This document shows positions 23,440 to 33,455 of a stretch of 64,000 bases of DNA, one piece after another. A model generated the notes under the pieces. It was not told the DNA's origin, searched no databases, and saw only the letters and a program-made list of their open reading frames with translations. The position numbers were made by a program, and so were the translations under genes. Position 1 is the stretch's first letter; the number at the start of each line of letters is the position of its first letter. Origin of the DNA: Edolisoma coerulescens (taxonomy: Eukaryota > Chordata > Aves > Passeriformes > Campephagidae); assembly GCA_013397115.1 (NCBI GenBank), contig VWZW01002322.1, forward strand, positions 394,462 through 458,461, in the 5' to 3' direction.

Positions 23440-23570
23440 TTAACATAAAGGAACTGGTTGTGGGCTGTGTTACCAAATGAGTCATCGTTTTATGTGACAG
23501 TGTAATATGATTTAGAGAATTCTTGGCACACCAGTGTGGATTATGCATTATAATCTCTTAATTTGGACTC
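23440..23570. promoter_or_regulatory. Candidate conserved AT-rich block
   Basis: Complex AT-rich sequence has an AP-1/CRE-like TGAGTCATCG at 23477, 'tttatgtgacagtgtaatatg' and 'ggattatgcattataatctc', all typical of non-coding regulatory texture. No repeat or coding frame explains it. Conservation is untested. Confidence 0.22.
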
Positions 23571-23647
23571 TGAGTGCTGTGTGCCAGTGCCTGGAGCGGG
23601 AGGGAAGGAGCAGGAGGGAACTGCAGCCCGAGCTCTGCTCCTGCTTT

Positions 23648-23715
23648 GCTGGGTGACCTTCACAAATTCGTTACCCTCCTCCTTCCTGCCCTCCTTCCTT
23701 CATCTGCGGAGCAGG
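23648..23715 (+). mobile_element. Possible MIR-like remnant
   Basis: 'gctgggtgaccttcacaaat', then 'tcgttaccctcctccttcctg' and 'ccttccttcatctgcggagc' resembles the MIR core 'gctgtgtgaccttgggcaagtcacttaacctc...tttcctcatctgtaaa'. It is strongly diverged and pyrimidine-rich, so part of the match could be chance. Confidence 0.42.
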
Positions 23716-24005
23716 AACGCGCCTGTGTCTGCAGCAGGGTCAGCTAATGCTCACCCAGGGGGTTTTGGGAATGTTACATAAATGCAAATTATAATTTCAT
23801 TAAGGGAAGAAAAGCAGAAGGACTTCCCAGTGCAACAGGCTGATCTTGGGAAGGGCTGGGTGCAATCTCTGGGTGCTGGATACCAATCCCAAGCTAACCA
23901 GGGGTAAGGATTTTTCAGAGGGTGAATAGGAATTCCTAATAGGAAACCTGGAGATTTGCAGACTGGGAGTCTTTGGAAAACCAGCATCATTTCTGACAAA
24001 TATTG

Positions 24006-24024
24006 ATAAAATAAATAAATAAAA
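24006..24024. repeat. (AAAT)n microsatellite
   Basis: About four units of ATAA/AAAT. Confidence 0.9.
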
Positions 24025-25904
24025 CCTTTGGGGAAACTCCTCTCCCCTTCCCCTTCTCCCTGGGGAGGCTCCACCACGAGCAGCCACCACGGGGAAGGGG
24101 AAGTGCCTGTGAATCAGTGGACACTCATCCACTTCAGGCTGGACTAAAATTCCGGAATCAGTTTACCCAGAGTGGAAAAGTTTGGGATCAGAGCGTGCTC
24201 TGGAGATGCAAACAAACAAACCCAGAGTGCAACATCTGCGAGGGTTACCCCTGACCTCCCCAAGCTTTCCCTTCCCTCTGCTGCTGGGAAATAGCACCTG
24301 CCCCATATTTAGCCAAGGGTCAGTGGGCAGGCAGGAGAGCTGGTGCCCATTTCCAAACCCATCCCATCCCTCAATCCCTGACATCTGCCTGTGCACCATT
24401 CCCACAGCCCCTGGTCTGGGATGAGCAGGGAGCAGCGTTTCCCCAGGTGAGGAGGATGCATTTCATGAGACACAAATACCACATGATGAATTTTGGGAGA
24501 CTGAGAAATCCTCCCCAGAAGGAAGAAGAAAATTCTGTGGAAGAAATGAAAAAAAATCCAAAAAACCAACCAAACCCTCCACATTTGCTGGCAGGAGGGT
24601 TTCTCCTGAGCTCTGTGAAAAGCAGCCAAGGCGAATCTGTCAGAATTGGGAGGCATCTGGGGGAGATAACCTGGGCCTGCCTGAAGCCCAGCTCTTCCCA
24701 GGAAAGCAGGAGAGGTCTCAGTGCCAAAGCAGGCAGACAGGATTGTTTGACCCCTGGGAGCCCTTCGGGGAGCAGGTGACAAGTGAGAAACACAAACAGA
24801 GGAGCTCCTCTGCCCCTGCTTCGAGCTCTCTCACCTGTTACTGATTTCCCCAGGCAGGGCAATGACTGAAAGGCCACTTTTAAATGCAGCAGTTGATAGT
24901 ATTTTACATCTTAGGAGCTCACGGGAAAACCAAACCGAACCAAAACCAAGACAAATCCTGCATTTACTGCCTCTGTCACCTTCTAAAAATGGGACCAACT
25001 TCTTAAATCTCCACTCAGGAGTTATTCTCTTGAAATGAAACAGTATGAGAGGGCACAGGGCTACTGGATGGGCAGAAAACTATCAAGGAAAAAAACATCT
25101 TTCACTTCTTTCTCGACCTTCCTGAACTTTTCATGCATAATAGAGCAAAAGGGAGCTGACCCTTGGTGACTTGTAGTTAATTTATAATCAAGAAGCTCGG
25201 TGCCCAGGGGATTCCTGTGCTCCTGTGCAGCTACCCTGGTGCAAAGTTATTGCCTGATGGGCTGTGGGACAGCTTTTCATGGGCCAGGGGCAGAGCACAG
25301 CCCATCAAAACCCTGCAGCTCTGCCCAGCTGGAGCTGCCGTGCCAGGGCCACACAGGGACTGTCCCCAGCATGTCCCCAGCGTGTCATCTCAGAGGAAAA
25401 ATGCACATGGGAGGAGCCAGGGACACAGAGTCACTGTGATATTTACCTGGAACACCCACAGGATTTATGGAGAGAACCCAAACCAGCATGAGATGCTCAG
25501 GATGTCCCTCAGCCTTGGCTGTGGGTTCCCATTTGCTCCCACGAGCACCATAGGGATTCCTGTGTGGTCTCACAGCTTTTCTCTGGGGGTTTTCCTAGAA
25601 GAGATTCCCCCCTGGCACAGCCTCAGCTGCCAGAAATCAGGTCTTTGGCTGAGGGGTTCAGGTCTGTCCCTGCTGTGGGCTCCTCTGGCTTGCTCCGAGG
25701 AGGGGGACACGCGGAGCATCGTTTCTGCTGGCACCCCAGCACTGCCCAAAGGCCAGCCTGGGGAGCAGGAGGGCTCTCTGAGGGACACACGTGGCACTTC
25801 CCCAGGGCAAGCGGCTTCTGAACCCTGCCCTCCCTGCTCAGCACCTCCCAGGGGACCCCTGGTCACAGCACAGGTCCCTGAGGGCCCCTCTGCAGCGCCT
25901 CTCC

Positions 25905-25947
25905 CAGCTCCGAGGTTGGTGCCAGCTCCGAGGTTGGTGCCAGCTCC
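25905..25947. repeat. 18-bp tandem duplication
   Basis: AGCTCCGAGGTTGGTGCC occurs twice in tandem, followed by a partial third copy. Confidence 0.92.
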
Positions 25948-27431
25948 CACACCTCCTCCAGAACCTCCCCGTGGGGCAAAATTCACCAAAATTCCAGCCA
26001 AATCAGCCCAAACAGCAGAGCATCCCCGAGCAGAAGGGCAGCAATGGGCATGGCAGTGCAGGGGCTGGGGTGGACAGTGACAACTCGCAGCAGTGGTGCC
26101 ACCAAACACCCCCGGAGTTCAAATCCCGATCCATGCATCAGCTGGGAAAAAAAAAACTGGGATAAAAGAGAACCCAGATGGGAGACACTCAGCAGACTTC
26201 CCCTTAAGTGAGAACCCCTCAGAGCAGCAGGAGTGCTGCTACCCCTTCGTGAGCCGTGGCTCTCACACAAAAGCCACCTCCTCTTGTCCACGGATCGTCC
26301 TTCCAGAGCCGTGGCATCGAATCCTGGCCCCGTGTGTGGGACACTGCTGCCTTGATCCCAAACTCTGGGAGCACAGAACCGAGGGACAAAGAATCCAACC
26401 TCAGCTGTCCTCTTCGGGGCAGAACGAGCCACGATTTATGGATTTCTAGCCACACATGCCCGTCTGTGCATCCTTTCAGCAAACAGTTCATGAAGTGTGC
26501 CTCAAGCCTTTCTGAATCGAGCAATTCTCTGCTCAGACAATCAATTCCTGACTGAGGCTCTGCAGGGAAAGACATCATGTTGCAGGAATGCTGCAGAAGC
26601 TGTTGCATATACTGTTTCCTTTGTTGAGAATAGCATCTTTGCCTTGGATATATTTTTTCCCCCCCCCTCCTCAGCCATTTAATTTCATGAAACGGGGCCC
26701 AGTTCCAGCAGGCAAGAAGATTTTGCTTCTCCTTTCCTGAAAGGCTGAGAAACCAGATTTAAAAAATGTGCTTAGTGGGCGTTTGGTGGGACGAATTCTC
26801 TCCCAGAGTTCGGCATTTTTGAGATAGAGCAAGAGCTACATTGCATATGGTGCCTGCTTTTTCTTCTCTAGAGGTAGCCTAGAGATTTGCTGGCTTTCCT
26901 GCCATGACAAAAAAAAAAAAATCAGAGTAGCTGCTTTAATTTAAAAAAAAAAAAAAATCCTGCAAGAGGCTTCAAGTTTTGACCAAAAGGCTCGGGGCAG
27001 GAATTTGTAGAAGTGCTGGTGTGTGATGAAAAGCAAATTATCCCCTGACAGGCACCTAAAGGGCAGGGCCTGGCGGGTTCTCTGCAGCCCAGCACCAAAC
27101 TCAGCAGGGATTTTGCCTCTCCAGGGCTGTGTGCTCACCAATAACCATGGAAACAATAAAAACCCTCTGAGGAGCCACGGGCTCCTGGCTCAGAAGGGCT
27201 GTGCAGGCAGAGGGAGCTCCCTGGGCTGACAGCAGGATCAAGGCTGGCTCTGTCAGGGGATCTCCCGTGGTCGCTGCCCTGCAGGGCCGGCAGCAGGGCA
27301 GGGACGGGGCGGCTTTCAGTCCTTCCCTGCCCTCTGATGCCTCCCAGCAGCTCTCCAGCCGAGCCCTTCCTCTGCGGCCCCACCGTGGGGAAAAGGGGCT
27401 GGGAGAGACATCAGAAAGCCCAAGGGTGGTT

Positions 27432-28080
27432 CCACTGTAACCAGGGATCCTAAACCACTGTAACCAGGGATCCTAAATCACTGTAACCAGGGATCCTAAA
27501 CCACAGTAACCAGGAACCCTAAACCACTGTAACCAGGGATCCTAAACCACTGTAACCAGAAACCTTAAATCACTGTAACCAGGGATCCTAAACCAGTATA
27601 ACCAGGGATCCTAAACCACTGTAACCAGGGATCCTAAACCACTGCAACCAGGAACCCTAAACCACTGTAACCAGGAACCCTAAACCACTGTAACCAGGAA
27701 CCCTAAACCACTGCAACCAGGGATCCTAAATCACTGTAACCAGAAACCTTAAATCACTGTAACCAGGAATCTTAAACCCCTGTAACCAGGGATCCTAAAC
27801 CACTGTATCAATGGTCCTAAACCACTGTAACCAGGGATCTTAAACCAGTGTAACCAGTGACCCTAAATCACTGTAACCAGGAATCTTAAATCACTGTAAC
27901 CAGGGATCCTAAACCAGTATAACCAGGGATCCTAAACCACTGTAACCAGGGATCCTAAACCACTGCAACCAGGGATCCTAAACCACTGTAACCAGGAACC
28001 CTAAACCACTGTAACCAGGGATCCTAAACCACTCTACCAATGATCCTAAACCACTATAACCAATGATCCCAAACCACTGC
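27432..28080. repeat. 23-bp satellite-like tandem array, 28 copies
   Basis: Twenty-eight full monomers plus a 7-base partial. Each begins CCACTGTAACCAGG (or TCACTG, CCAGTATA and similar) and ends CCTAAA. All are 23 bp except monomers 17 and 27, which are 22 bp. Fourteen monomers carry the BamHI word GGATCC; others have GGAACCC, GAAACCTT or GGAATCTT in the same place, so variation is confined mostly to one part of the unit. The rare variant CCAGTATA appears only in monomers 8 (27593) and 22 (27914), 321 bases or 14 monomers apart, with similar neighbours. This implies a block duplication inside the array. Period 23 keeps no reading frame. I recognise no named satellite. Confidence 0.97.
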
Positions 28081-28552
28081 ACAAGGGCTGATGTGAAGCC
28101 CTGAGTGACCTCAGGGGCGTTGCAGGAACAGGCAGGTGGAGATCTGAGCGGGGACACCACACAGGGAAGAGGCAGAAGGAACAAAGCAGAAAGTCCTAAG
28201 GAATGACACTCCTGTTCCTGTGCACCCTGATCAGCAAAATAAAACAACTGCCAAGATGTGCTACATCTGCACAACTGTCTCCAAATTAAATGTACATCCA
28301 CGTTCTATAAATACCAGTAATTCTCCTATAAAGCATCAGTGATTCTTAAAATCTACTGGGATTTCTTTTTTAGCTGCCAATTTTAGAGTCTTCCCAGGAG
28401 ATGCTGGCTTGAACCTTCCTATCTCAGCTATTAAATAAAGACAGGATATTTTTATTAAAAAAAAAACCAAAGCACCCCCTTGAGACTCAACAGTTCAGAC
28501 TGGAGATAACAACCCTCGAGTCATGCAACGGGGTTTTAAAGAGACTCCAATA
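28081..28552. other. Non-coding interval between the array and a CR1 tail
   Basis: Unique DNA becoming AT-rich to the right, with a poly-A run at about 28458-28466. No gene or repeat is visible. Confidence 0.55.
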
Positions 28553-28632
28553 AATCATGGAATGGCTTGGGTTGGAAGGGACCTTAAAGATCATTTTGTT
28601 CCAACCCCGCTGTCATGGGCAGGGAAATCTCT
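28553..28632 (-). mobile_element. CR1 LINE 3' tail fragment
   Basis: 'aatcatggaatggcttggg', then 'ttggaagggaccttaaagat' and 'tgttccaaccccgctgtcat' is the minus-strand form of the CR1 end, close to consensus. Similarity fades after 'gggcagggaaatctctgc', so only the last 80 or so bases of the element were retained. Confidence 0.93.
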
Positions 28633-30832
28633 GCAGCTACAAAATCCTGCTACACCTGAATTGGCCATTTTTTTTTCCCCAAATACAAGGCTGAGGTCTG
28701 AATCTCAATGTTTTTCCCTCTGTGGCTTGGGAGGGGGATACAGGATTGGTCTCCTCCTTTGGGAGGCACTTTGAGAGAGGCAGCTGAAAGACAGCAACTG
28801 CAGCCCCACGGGGCTTTGGGGATGTTTACAGAGCCACAGCAATCAGAGCTGTCTCATAGAGGCAGAACGCTGAATTCGTTACACCCCCAGGCTGACTTTG
28901 GGCTCAAAGACATCTCAGATGTCACAAAACTTAGGAGGACTTTAAAGTCTTTCCTTTGTGGTGCCAGAGAACCAGAATTTGGGGTGATGTTCAACCTTTC
29001 CCTTTGAAAAGCCCCATGCCAGGCTTTGGATGCTCACCAACGAGGGTGACACTGGCACAGCTCAAGGCAAGGGGGGAAGCAGTGACCTGACCTTCCTGAA
29101 GTCACCACCAACACCAGCTCTCCTGGTTTTCCCAGGAGAAGGGCCCAGCAGTGTCTGGAAAACAGGTTCCCAAAGCATCTCACCCACATTTACAAGGAAA
29201 ACGAGGCCTCCCCAAGCAGCAGGACATATAAAACCTTTCTGCCAGGTTTTTTTATAGGTTTTCCCATTTCAGTGCCCGGGCAGCACATCCAGAGGAGGGA
29301 GGTGAGCCACAGCAGGGCTGGTGACATTGGCCAGGGAGGGACATGGAGTGTGGGCACGGCTTCCTGGGCTGCCTGGGAGGTGATGCTGGGACAGCTCAGC
29401 TGTGTCACACGCCCTGGATGGATCTGGGATGCCCCTGGATGTGCTGAGGGATGGGGAGGTGCCTGCAGGTGAGCTGGAATTGGGCTGTGTGGGGCTGTCT
29501 GGACCATCCAGGCTGCCTCAGAGATCTCAGAGCTTGTGGCAGATGCTCTGCAGTTGAAGGAAAACGGCATTGATGGGCACAGGATGGAAGGGGCATTAAA
29601 TCCCATTAAATTCCACCTAGTTCAGCTCTTTTCCCCTTGGAGCAAGCAAAAATGTGGCTTCAAGTCCCTTGGTTGTGGCAGTCAAGTTTTCTTCTTCAGG
29701 CACCTATTCCAGCTCATCTCCCTGAGGGCATCCTCTGGCCTGGACAGGGTTTGCCCAGAGTAAGAACAGCGCTGAGATAAAATGAGAAAAAATAAACCGA
29801 AAACCACTGACTGATTTCCCTGTGACCACAAATCCACTCTGTGTGTTTTAAACCCACATCTCTCCGGAAGGAAAGGCCCCATTCTCACAGTGCACGTTGT
29901 CACTGAGGTGTTTTTATCTAAAGAAAAGAGGAAGCAGCATCTTTGATGGATCTCTGTGCAGTAAAGAGGGGGAGACATCTCACGCCACTTGTGATACCTC
30001 TTGGTATTAAGGACACTTTGCAAGACATCATCTCCGCTGCCTGGCAAGGACTGAGCCTGCTGCCTTCACTCTGCTCTTGGCTTCCTCCAGCCCATCCATC
30101 ACCTGCCTTTTTATCTGGCAATGATGAGGAAATCATGCATGTGAGCAGCCACGTGCACCACAGGGTGTAATTCCTAGCGTCCCACAGCAAACATTTTTCC
30201 CGGTGCCAGCAGGTGTTTCAATCCTTCATCTGGATTTTTATGAACAGTGCTGCCGTGTGTCTCCTTCCAGCTGCTCCCACCGTGTGCCAGCTGGAAAAAA
30301 AAAACACCCAAACCAACCCAACTAGGGCAGGTTTTTGGGTCACCTGGCGCGGTTTGGTGGCACTGCCACCACCCTGCAGCCCGGCTGGTGCAGGGAGAAG
30401 GCACGAGGGTGGTACCAAGCCCAGCTGCTGGCTCCTCATGCTGCCTCAGACTCGAAAAAACCTTGCAGCACAGCACAAAAAACCTCACCGTGGCCAGGAA
30501 CAGGCCCCTAAGTCAAGGGTGGGGGTGTGGGAGGACTGGACAATGGGGTCACTCAGCTGCTGTCCCCAAATTTTGGCCCGAGCTCTCCCCAGACAGCAAG
30601 AGGATGGTTCCCTTTCTTGCTCTCTCCAAGCAAAGCTGCCCACAGCCGGTGCCATCACCCCCCAGGCTTGTCCTGCAGCTCAGCACGGCCACGAGGCTCT
30701 GCCTTCTCAGGTGGGATGGTGGTGACACGTTATTGCCACACTTCTCAGTGCTCCAGAAAATCCAGACAGCCCCGGAGCACTCCAGGGAGGTGCTGGCTGG
30801 TGGCTGCTGCATTCTACACGGGGAGGCCAAGG

Positions 30833-30914
30833 CACAGGGGTGGCACAGAGCAGCACAGGGGTGGCACAGAGCAGCACAGGGGTGGCACAGGGGTGGCACA
30901 GAGCAGCACAGAGT
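30833..30914. repeat. 21-bp minisatellite, about four copies
   Basis: CACAGGGGTGGCACAGAGCAG starts at 30833, 30854 and 30875, followed by truncated and altered copies to about 30914. In one frame it gives the repeating peptide AAQGWHR, which is not evidence of a gene because the period is simply a multiple of three. Confidence 0.93.
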
Positions 30915-31014
30915 GGCTCAGAGCTGGCTGCAGCCCACTGAAGGCACTGGGGAAGTCTCCTGCTGCTTCAGAGGGAATGTGTGGGCTGGGGCCCCAGCCT
31001 GCTCCAGGCAGGGA

Positions 31015-31060
31015 AGCCCCTGGCAGAGGTGAGCCCCTGGCAGAGGTGAGCCCCTGGCAC
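31015..31060. repeat. 17-bp tandem repeat, 2.7 copies
   Basis: AGCCCCTGGCAGAGGTG starts at 31015, 31032 and 31049. Confidence 0.93.
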
Positions 31061-32939
31061 GGATAATCAGGGTTTGCTCTTGCACAACCAGGGAATGGCA
31101 CCCCCTGAGCAGCTCCCAGCGTGTGAGAGGGCTCCAGCTCAGGAAAGAACAGGATTGAGTGCCAGCAGCACCACTCCATGTGGCACAAGCTCTGCATCAC
31201 TGCTGGCCGGGTCCCCTCAGGACCAGCCTCACCCAGCCTGGGAGGAGATGTTTACCCTAAAATCAGTGGGATTTATTCCTTTATCAGTGGGGTTGGACCT
31301 GCAGCATCTCTCTGTATTTCTGGGCCACACACAGTCCTGCTCAGCCCGGAGCTGCAGCTCTCTCCTGCCCTGCTCCTGGAAAGGTCTCAGGGTTGAACTC
31401 TGTCTCTGGGAAGGGCTCAGGGCTCCCAGCAAACTTCACATCAGGCTCCAGAACCTTTCCATCTCTGAGCTGTGTCGGTCGCAGAAGCCACTCTCCAAAA
31501 AACCAAAGGTCAGACCACACAGTGCACTCAGAACACTCCCACCACAGCAGCCTGGGGTGGATGGTGCTTCGGGGTCTGCAGCCTTTTAAAGTCCCCAAAA
31601 ATTACAGATACAGAGTGCTGAGTCCCTCTCTGAAACAAGCAAAATCCCTGATTTACAATAAACGGAATAGGGAATAACAGGACATGGGTTTGCTTTCCTT
31701 ATTTCTTTTGCTATAAAAGTTCCAGATCTGTCCAAGGAAAGTATCCCTCAGGGCTTATCAGAGCAGCCACCACAAAGGAGAACAAAGGAAACACCAATCA
31801 TTTCCAGTAAATCAGAAAAATGACAAGCTCTAACCTTCAGAAGAGAGCAGATTCCTGCAAAGGGTTTGGCTGCTCTGTCTCTGAGTTTCCTTTTCCCCAG
31901 TCCCAGTTTCCTAGCAAAAAATTTCCTCAAACAATAGAGATTGGCATCAAAAGAAGAAAAGGGGGGAAAAAAATGAAAAGAGCCCTCCTTTTACAAAGAG
32001 GCTTAAAATGGAAGGACAGGACTTGTCCCTGGGGAGAAACTGGTCCCTCCCGGCAGCGCTGGGGACTCAGGTCAAGCCCTGCAGCCCTGTTGGGGTGTCA
32101 CACGGGGCAGAAAGGTGCTCTTGGCTCCATCTCCCTCCCTTGCTGTGAGTAGGAGAGTTACTAGGGGCTGGGAAGGGGCTGCTCACACAACCAGAGTAGG
32201 AGTATGAGCTACTCACACCTCACAGAGCTGCTGCAGGAAACGACAGCCGAGCACACGAGCCCCCCCAGAGCCACCAGGAGGGTCTGGGAGGGTCAACACA
32301 GCCCAGGCAGCACCTTGCAGGGGCTCAGAGGAGAGCCCAGCCTTCCCCAGACACAGCCAGGCACCACCAGGGGATGGGATTGTTCCTGGTCTGGGAGCTG
32401 GACACAACCTCACCCTGCTCCTGTCAGCACCAATTCCCTCTGCAGTTGTGCCCAGCTCGGCTGCATCAGCATCCTCAGATGTGACACAGCCTTTGACAGG
32501 TCTCCAGAGGCAAAACCAGCTAAATGTGGATCTTCTGGAAATGAGGGATTGGCCCAGACACCACTGACCCTGCTCTCCTTTCAGCACATGCTGCTTATCC
32601 AGAAGTCTGTGGGAATTCTGTCCAAGCTGGGATGTGCTGGTTTAAAAACCACCTAAATCAAGAGGAGGAAAGAAACCACCCAAACACACCTGGGACTGTG
32701 AGAAAAGATGACAGGCACGGGAAAGGAACCCAGAGATTCCTTGGGAGCTGCAGATGTTAAACACAGCTGGATAACTGCAAATCTAAACTCAAGGGCCTCT
32801 TTTTTCATGGAGGAGGCTTTTTAAACCCCCACGAGGAACAATAAAATCCCTCCTGTTTTACCCACATGTTTTTCCCTCACCTAGGAAGGACAGAGGTTCC
32901 TCAAACCTTCCCGGTGGGGAGGGAGGCACCACCTGAAAG

Positions 32940-33005
32940 CCACAGAATCATTTGGAAAAACCCTCCAAAACCAAGCTGTGCCTGGTCCCCACCTTGTCCC
33001 CAGCC
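32940..33005 (-). mobile_element. Degraded CR1 LINE tail
   Basis: 'ccacagaatcatttggaaaa', then 'accctccaaaaccaagctg' and 'ccccaccttgtccccagcc' looks like a minus-strand CR1 tail with a small deletion in the 'ttaggttggaaa' part. The ending matches the fuller copy at 53.18 kb ('ccccaccttgtccccagccc'). Confidence 0.55.
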
Positions 33006-33365
33006 TCATACCATCCACGTGTCTCTATTTTCCTCCTGTCTCAACTCAGACTCCTTTGTTTTATCCCTTTTAAACCCACCTGGGCAGTTAATCAGAGGAA
33101 AAGTTTGTTTTGGGGACTCACTGGGGGAAACGCCGCAGCAGCAGCAAAGCACAGCTGAGGCTGTGAGGAGCTGTAAAAGGGCAAGTCCTGCTCCCAGGAA
33201 TGTGCCCCGACCTGAACAACAGCGGGGCGTGCAGAGGACTCTCCTCAGACCTTCGCCGGAGCCGGAATTTGAGCAGCAGGGACAGCACAGAGCCTCCTGG
33301 CAGCTCCGATGGAAGCAGCTCCTTTGGGCTGTCGTGGGTCAGTGCAGAACCCCCCGAGCTCAGAC

Positions 33366-33455
33366 AGGGCACAGCTGCTCTGGGGGAACCTGCCTGAGCT
33401 GGGGGCTGCACTGGATGTCCTCCCGAGGTCCCTTCCAACCCTGTGCTGTGATTCC
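33366..33455 (+). mobile_element. CR1 LINE 3' tail fragment
   Basis: 'gggcacagctgctctggggg', 'aacctgcctgagctgggggc', 'tgcactggatgtcctcccga', 'ggtcccttccaaccctgtgc' and 'tgtgattcc' follow a CR1 subfamily tail that differs from the copies at 45.8 and 47.2 kb. It lies about 360 bases from the oppositely oriented remnant at 32.94 kb. Confidence 0.82.

Larger units (their letters stand above)
23571..27431. other. Non-coding interval left of the 23-bp array
   Basis: No supported gene. Plus frame 25217-26080 and minus frame 26109-25570 overlap and have no domain. Small features are a MIR-like piece (23648-23715), an octamer ATGCAAAT near 23782, an AAAT run (24006-24024), an 18-bp duplication (25905-25947), and poly-A tracts at about 26909-26921 and 26943-26957. 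Confidence 0.5.
28633..32939. other. Non-coding interval
   Basis: No supported gene. The plus frame 30247-31032 runs through the 21-bp minisatellite and is an artefact. Simple tracts are a T run near 28670, an A run at about 30296-30304, and minisatellites at 30833 and 31015. A weak CR1-like piece near 29580-29625 was considered and left uncalled. Confidence 0.5.

Noticed and set aside
3528..23789. Apparent excess of POU octamers ATGCAAAT (3.5, 6.7, 16.9 and 23.8 kb)
   Set aside because: Four hits against about two expected on both strands is not a meaningful excess, so only the 3.5-kb site in its dense context was kept.
25217..26109. Plus frame of 287 codons and minus frame of 179 codons
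   Set aside because: They overlap antisense, cross an 18-bp tandem duplication, show no domain and are proline/serine-rich by composition.
26110..26130. tRNA B-box-like GTTCAAATCC
   Set aside because: The flanking bases cannot form the five-pair T stem, and no A box or acceptor stem is found upstream.
27432..28080. CCCTAAA words resembling plant-type telomere repeat
   Set aside because: They occur only once per 23-bp monomer, in a subset of variants, so this is not a telomeric array. The bird telomere unit TTAGGG is not present.
29578..29630. Possible minus-strand CR1 tail ('ggatggaaggggcattaaat', then 'cccattaaattccacctag')
   Set aside because: The similarity is short and lacks the flanking 'agaatcatagaatgg' and 'catggcaggg' parts. 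It is too weak to call.
30247..31066. Plus frames with repeated AAQGWHR peptide
   Set aside because: The peptide repeat is the translation of a 21-bp minisatellite, and the frame has no other coding sign.
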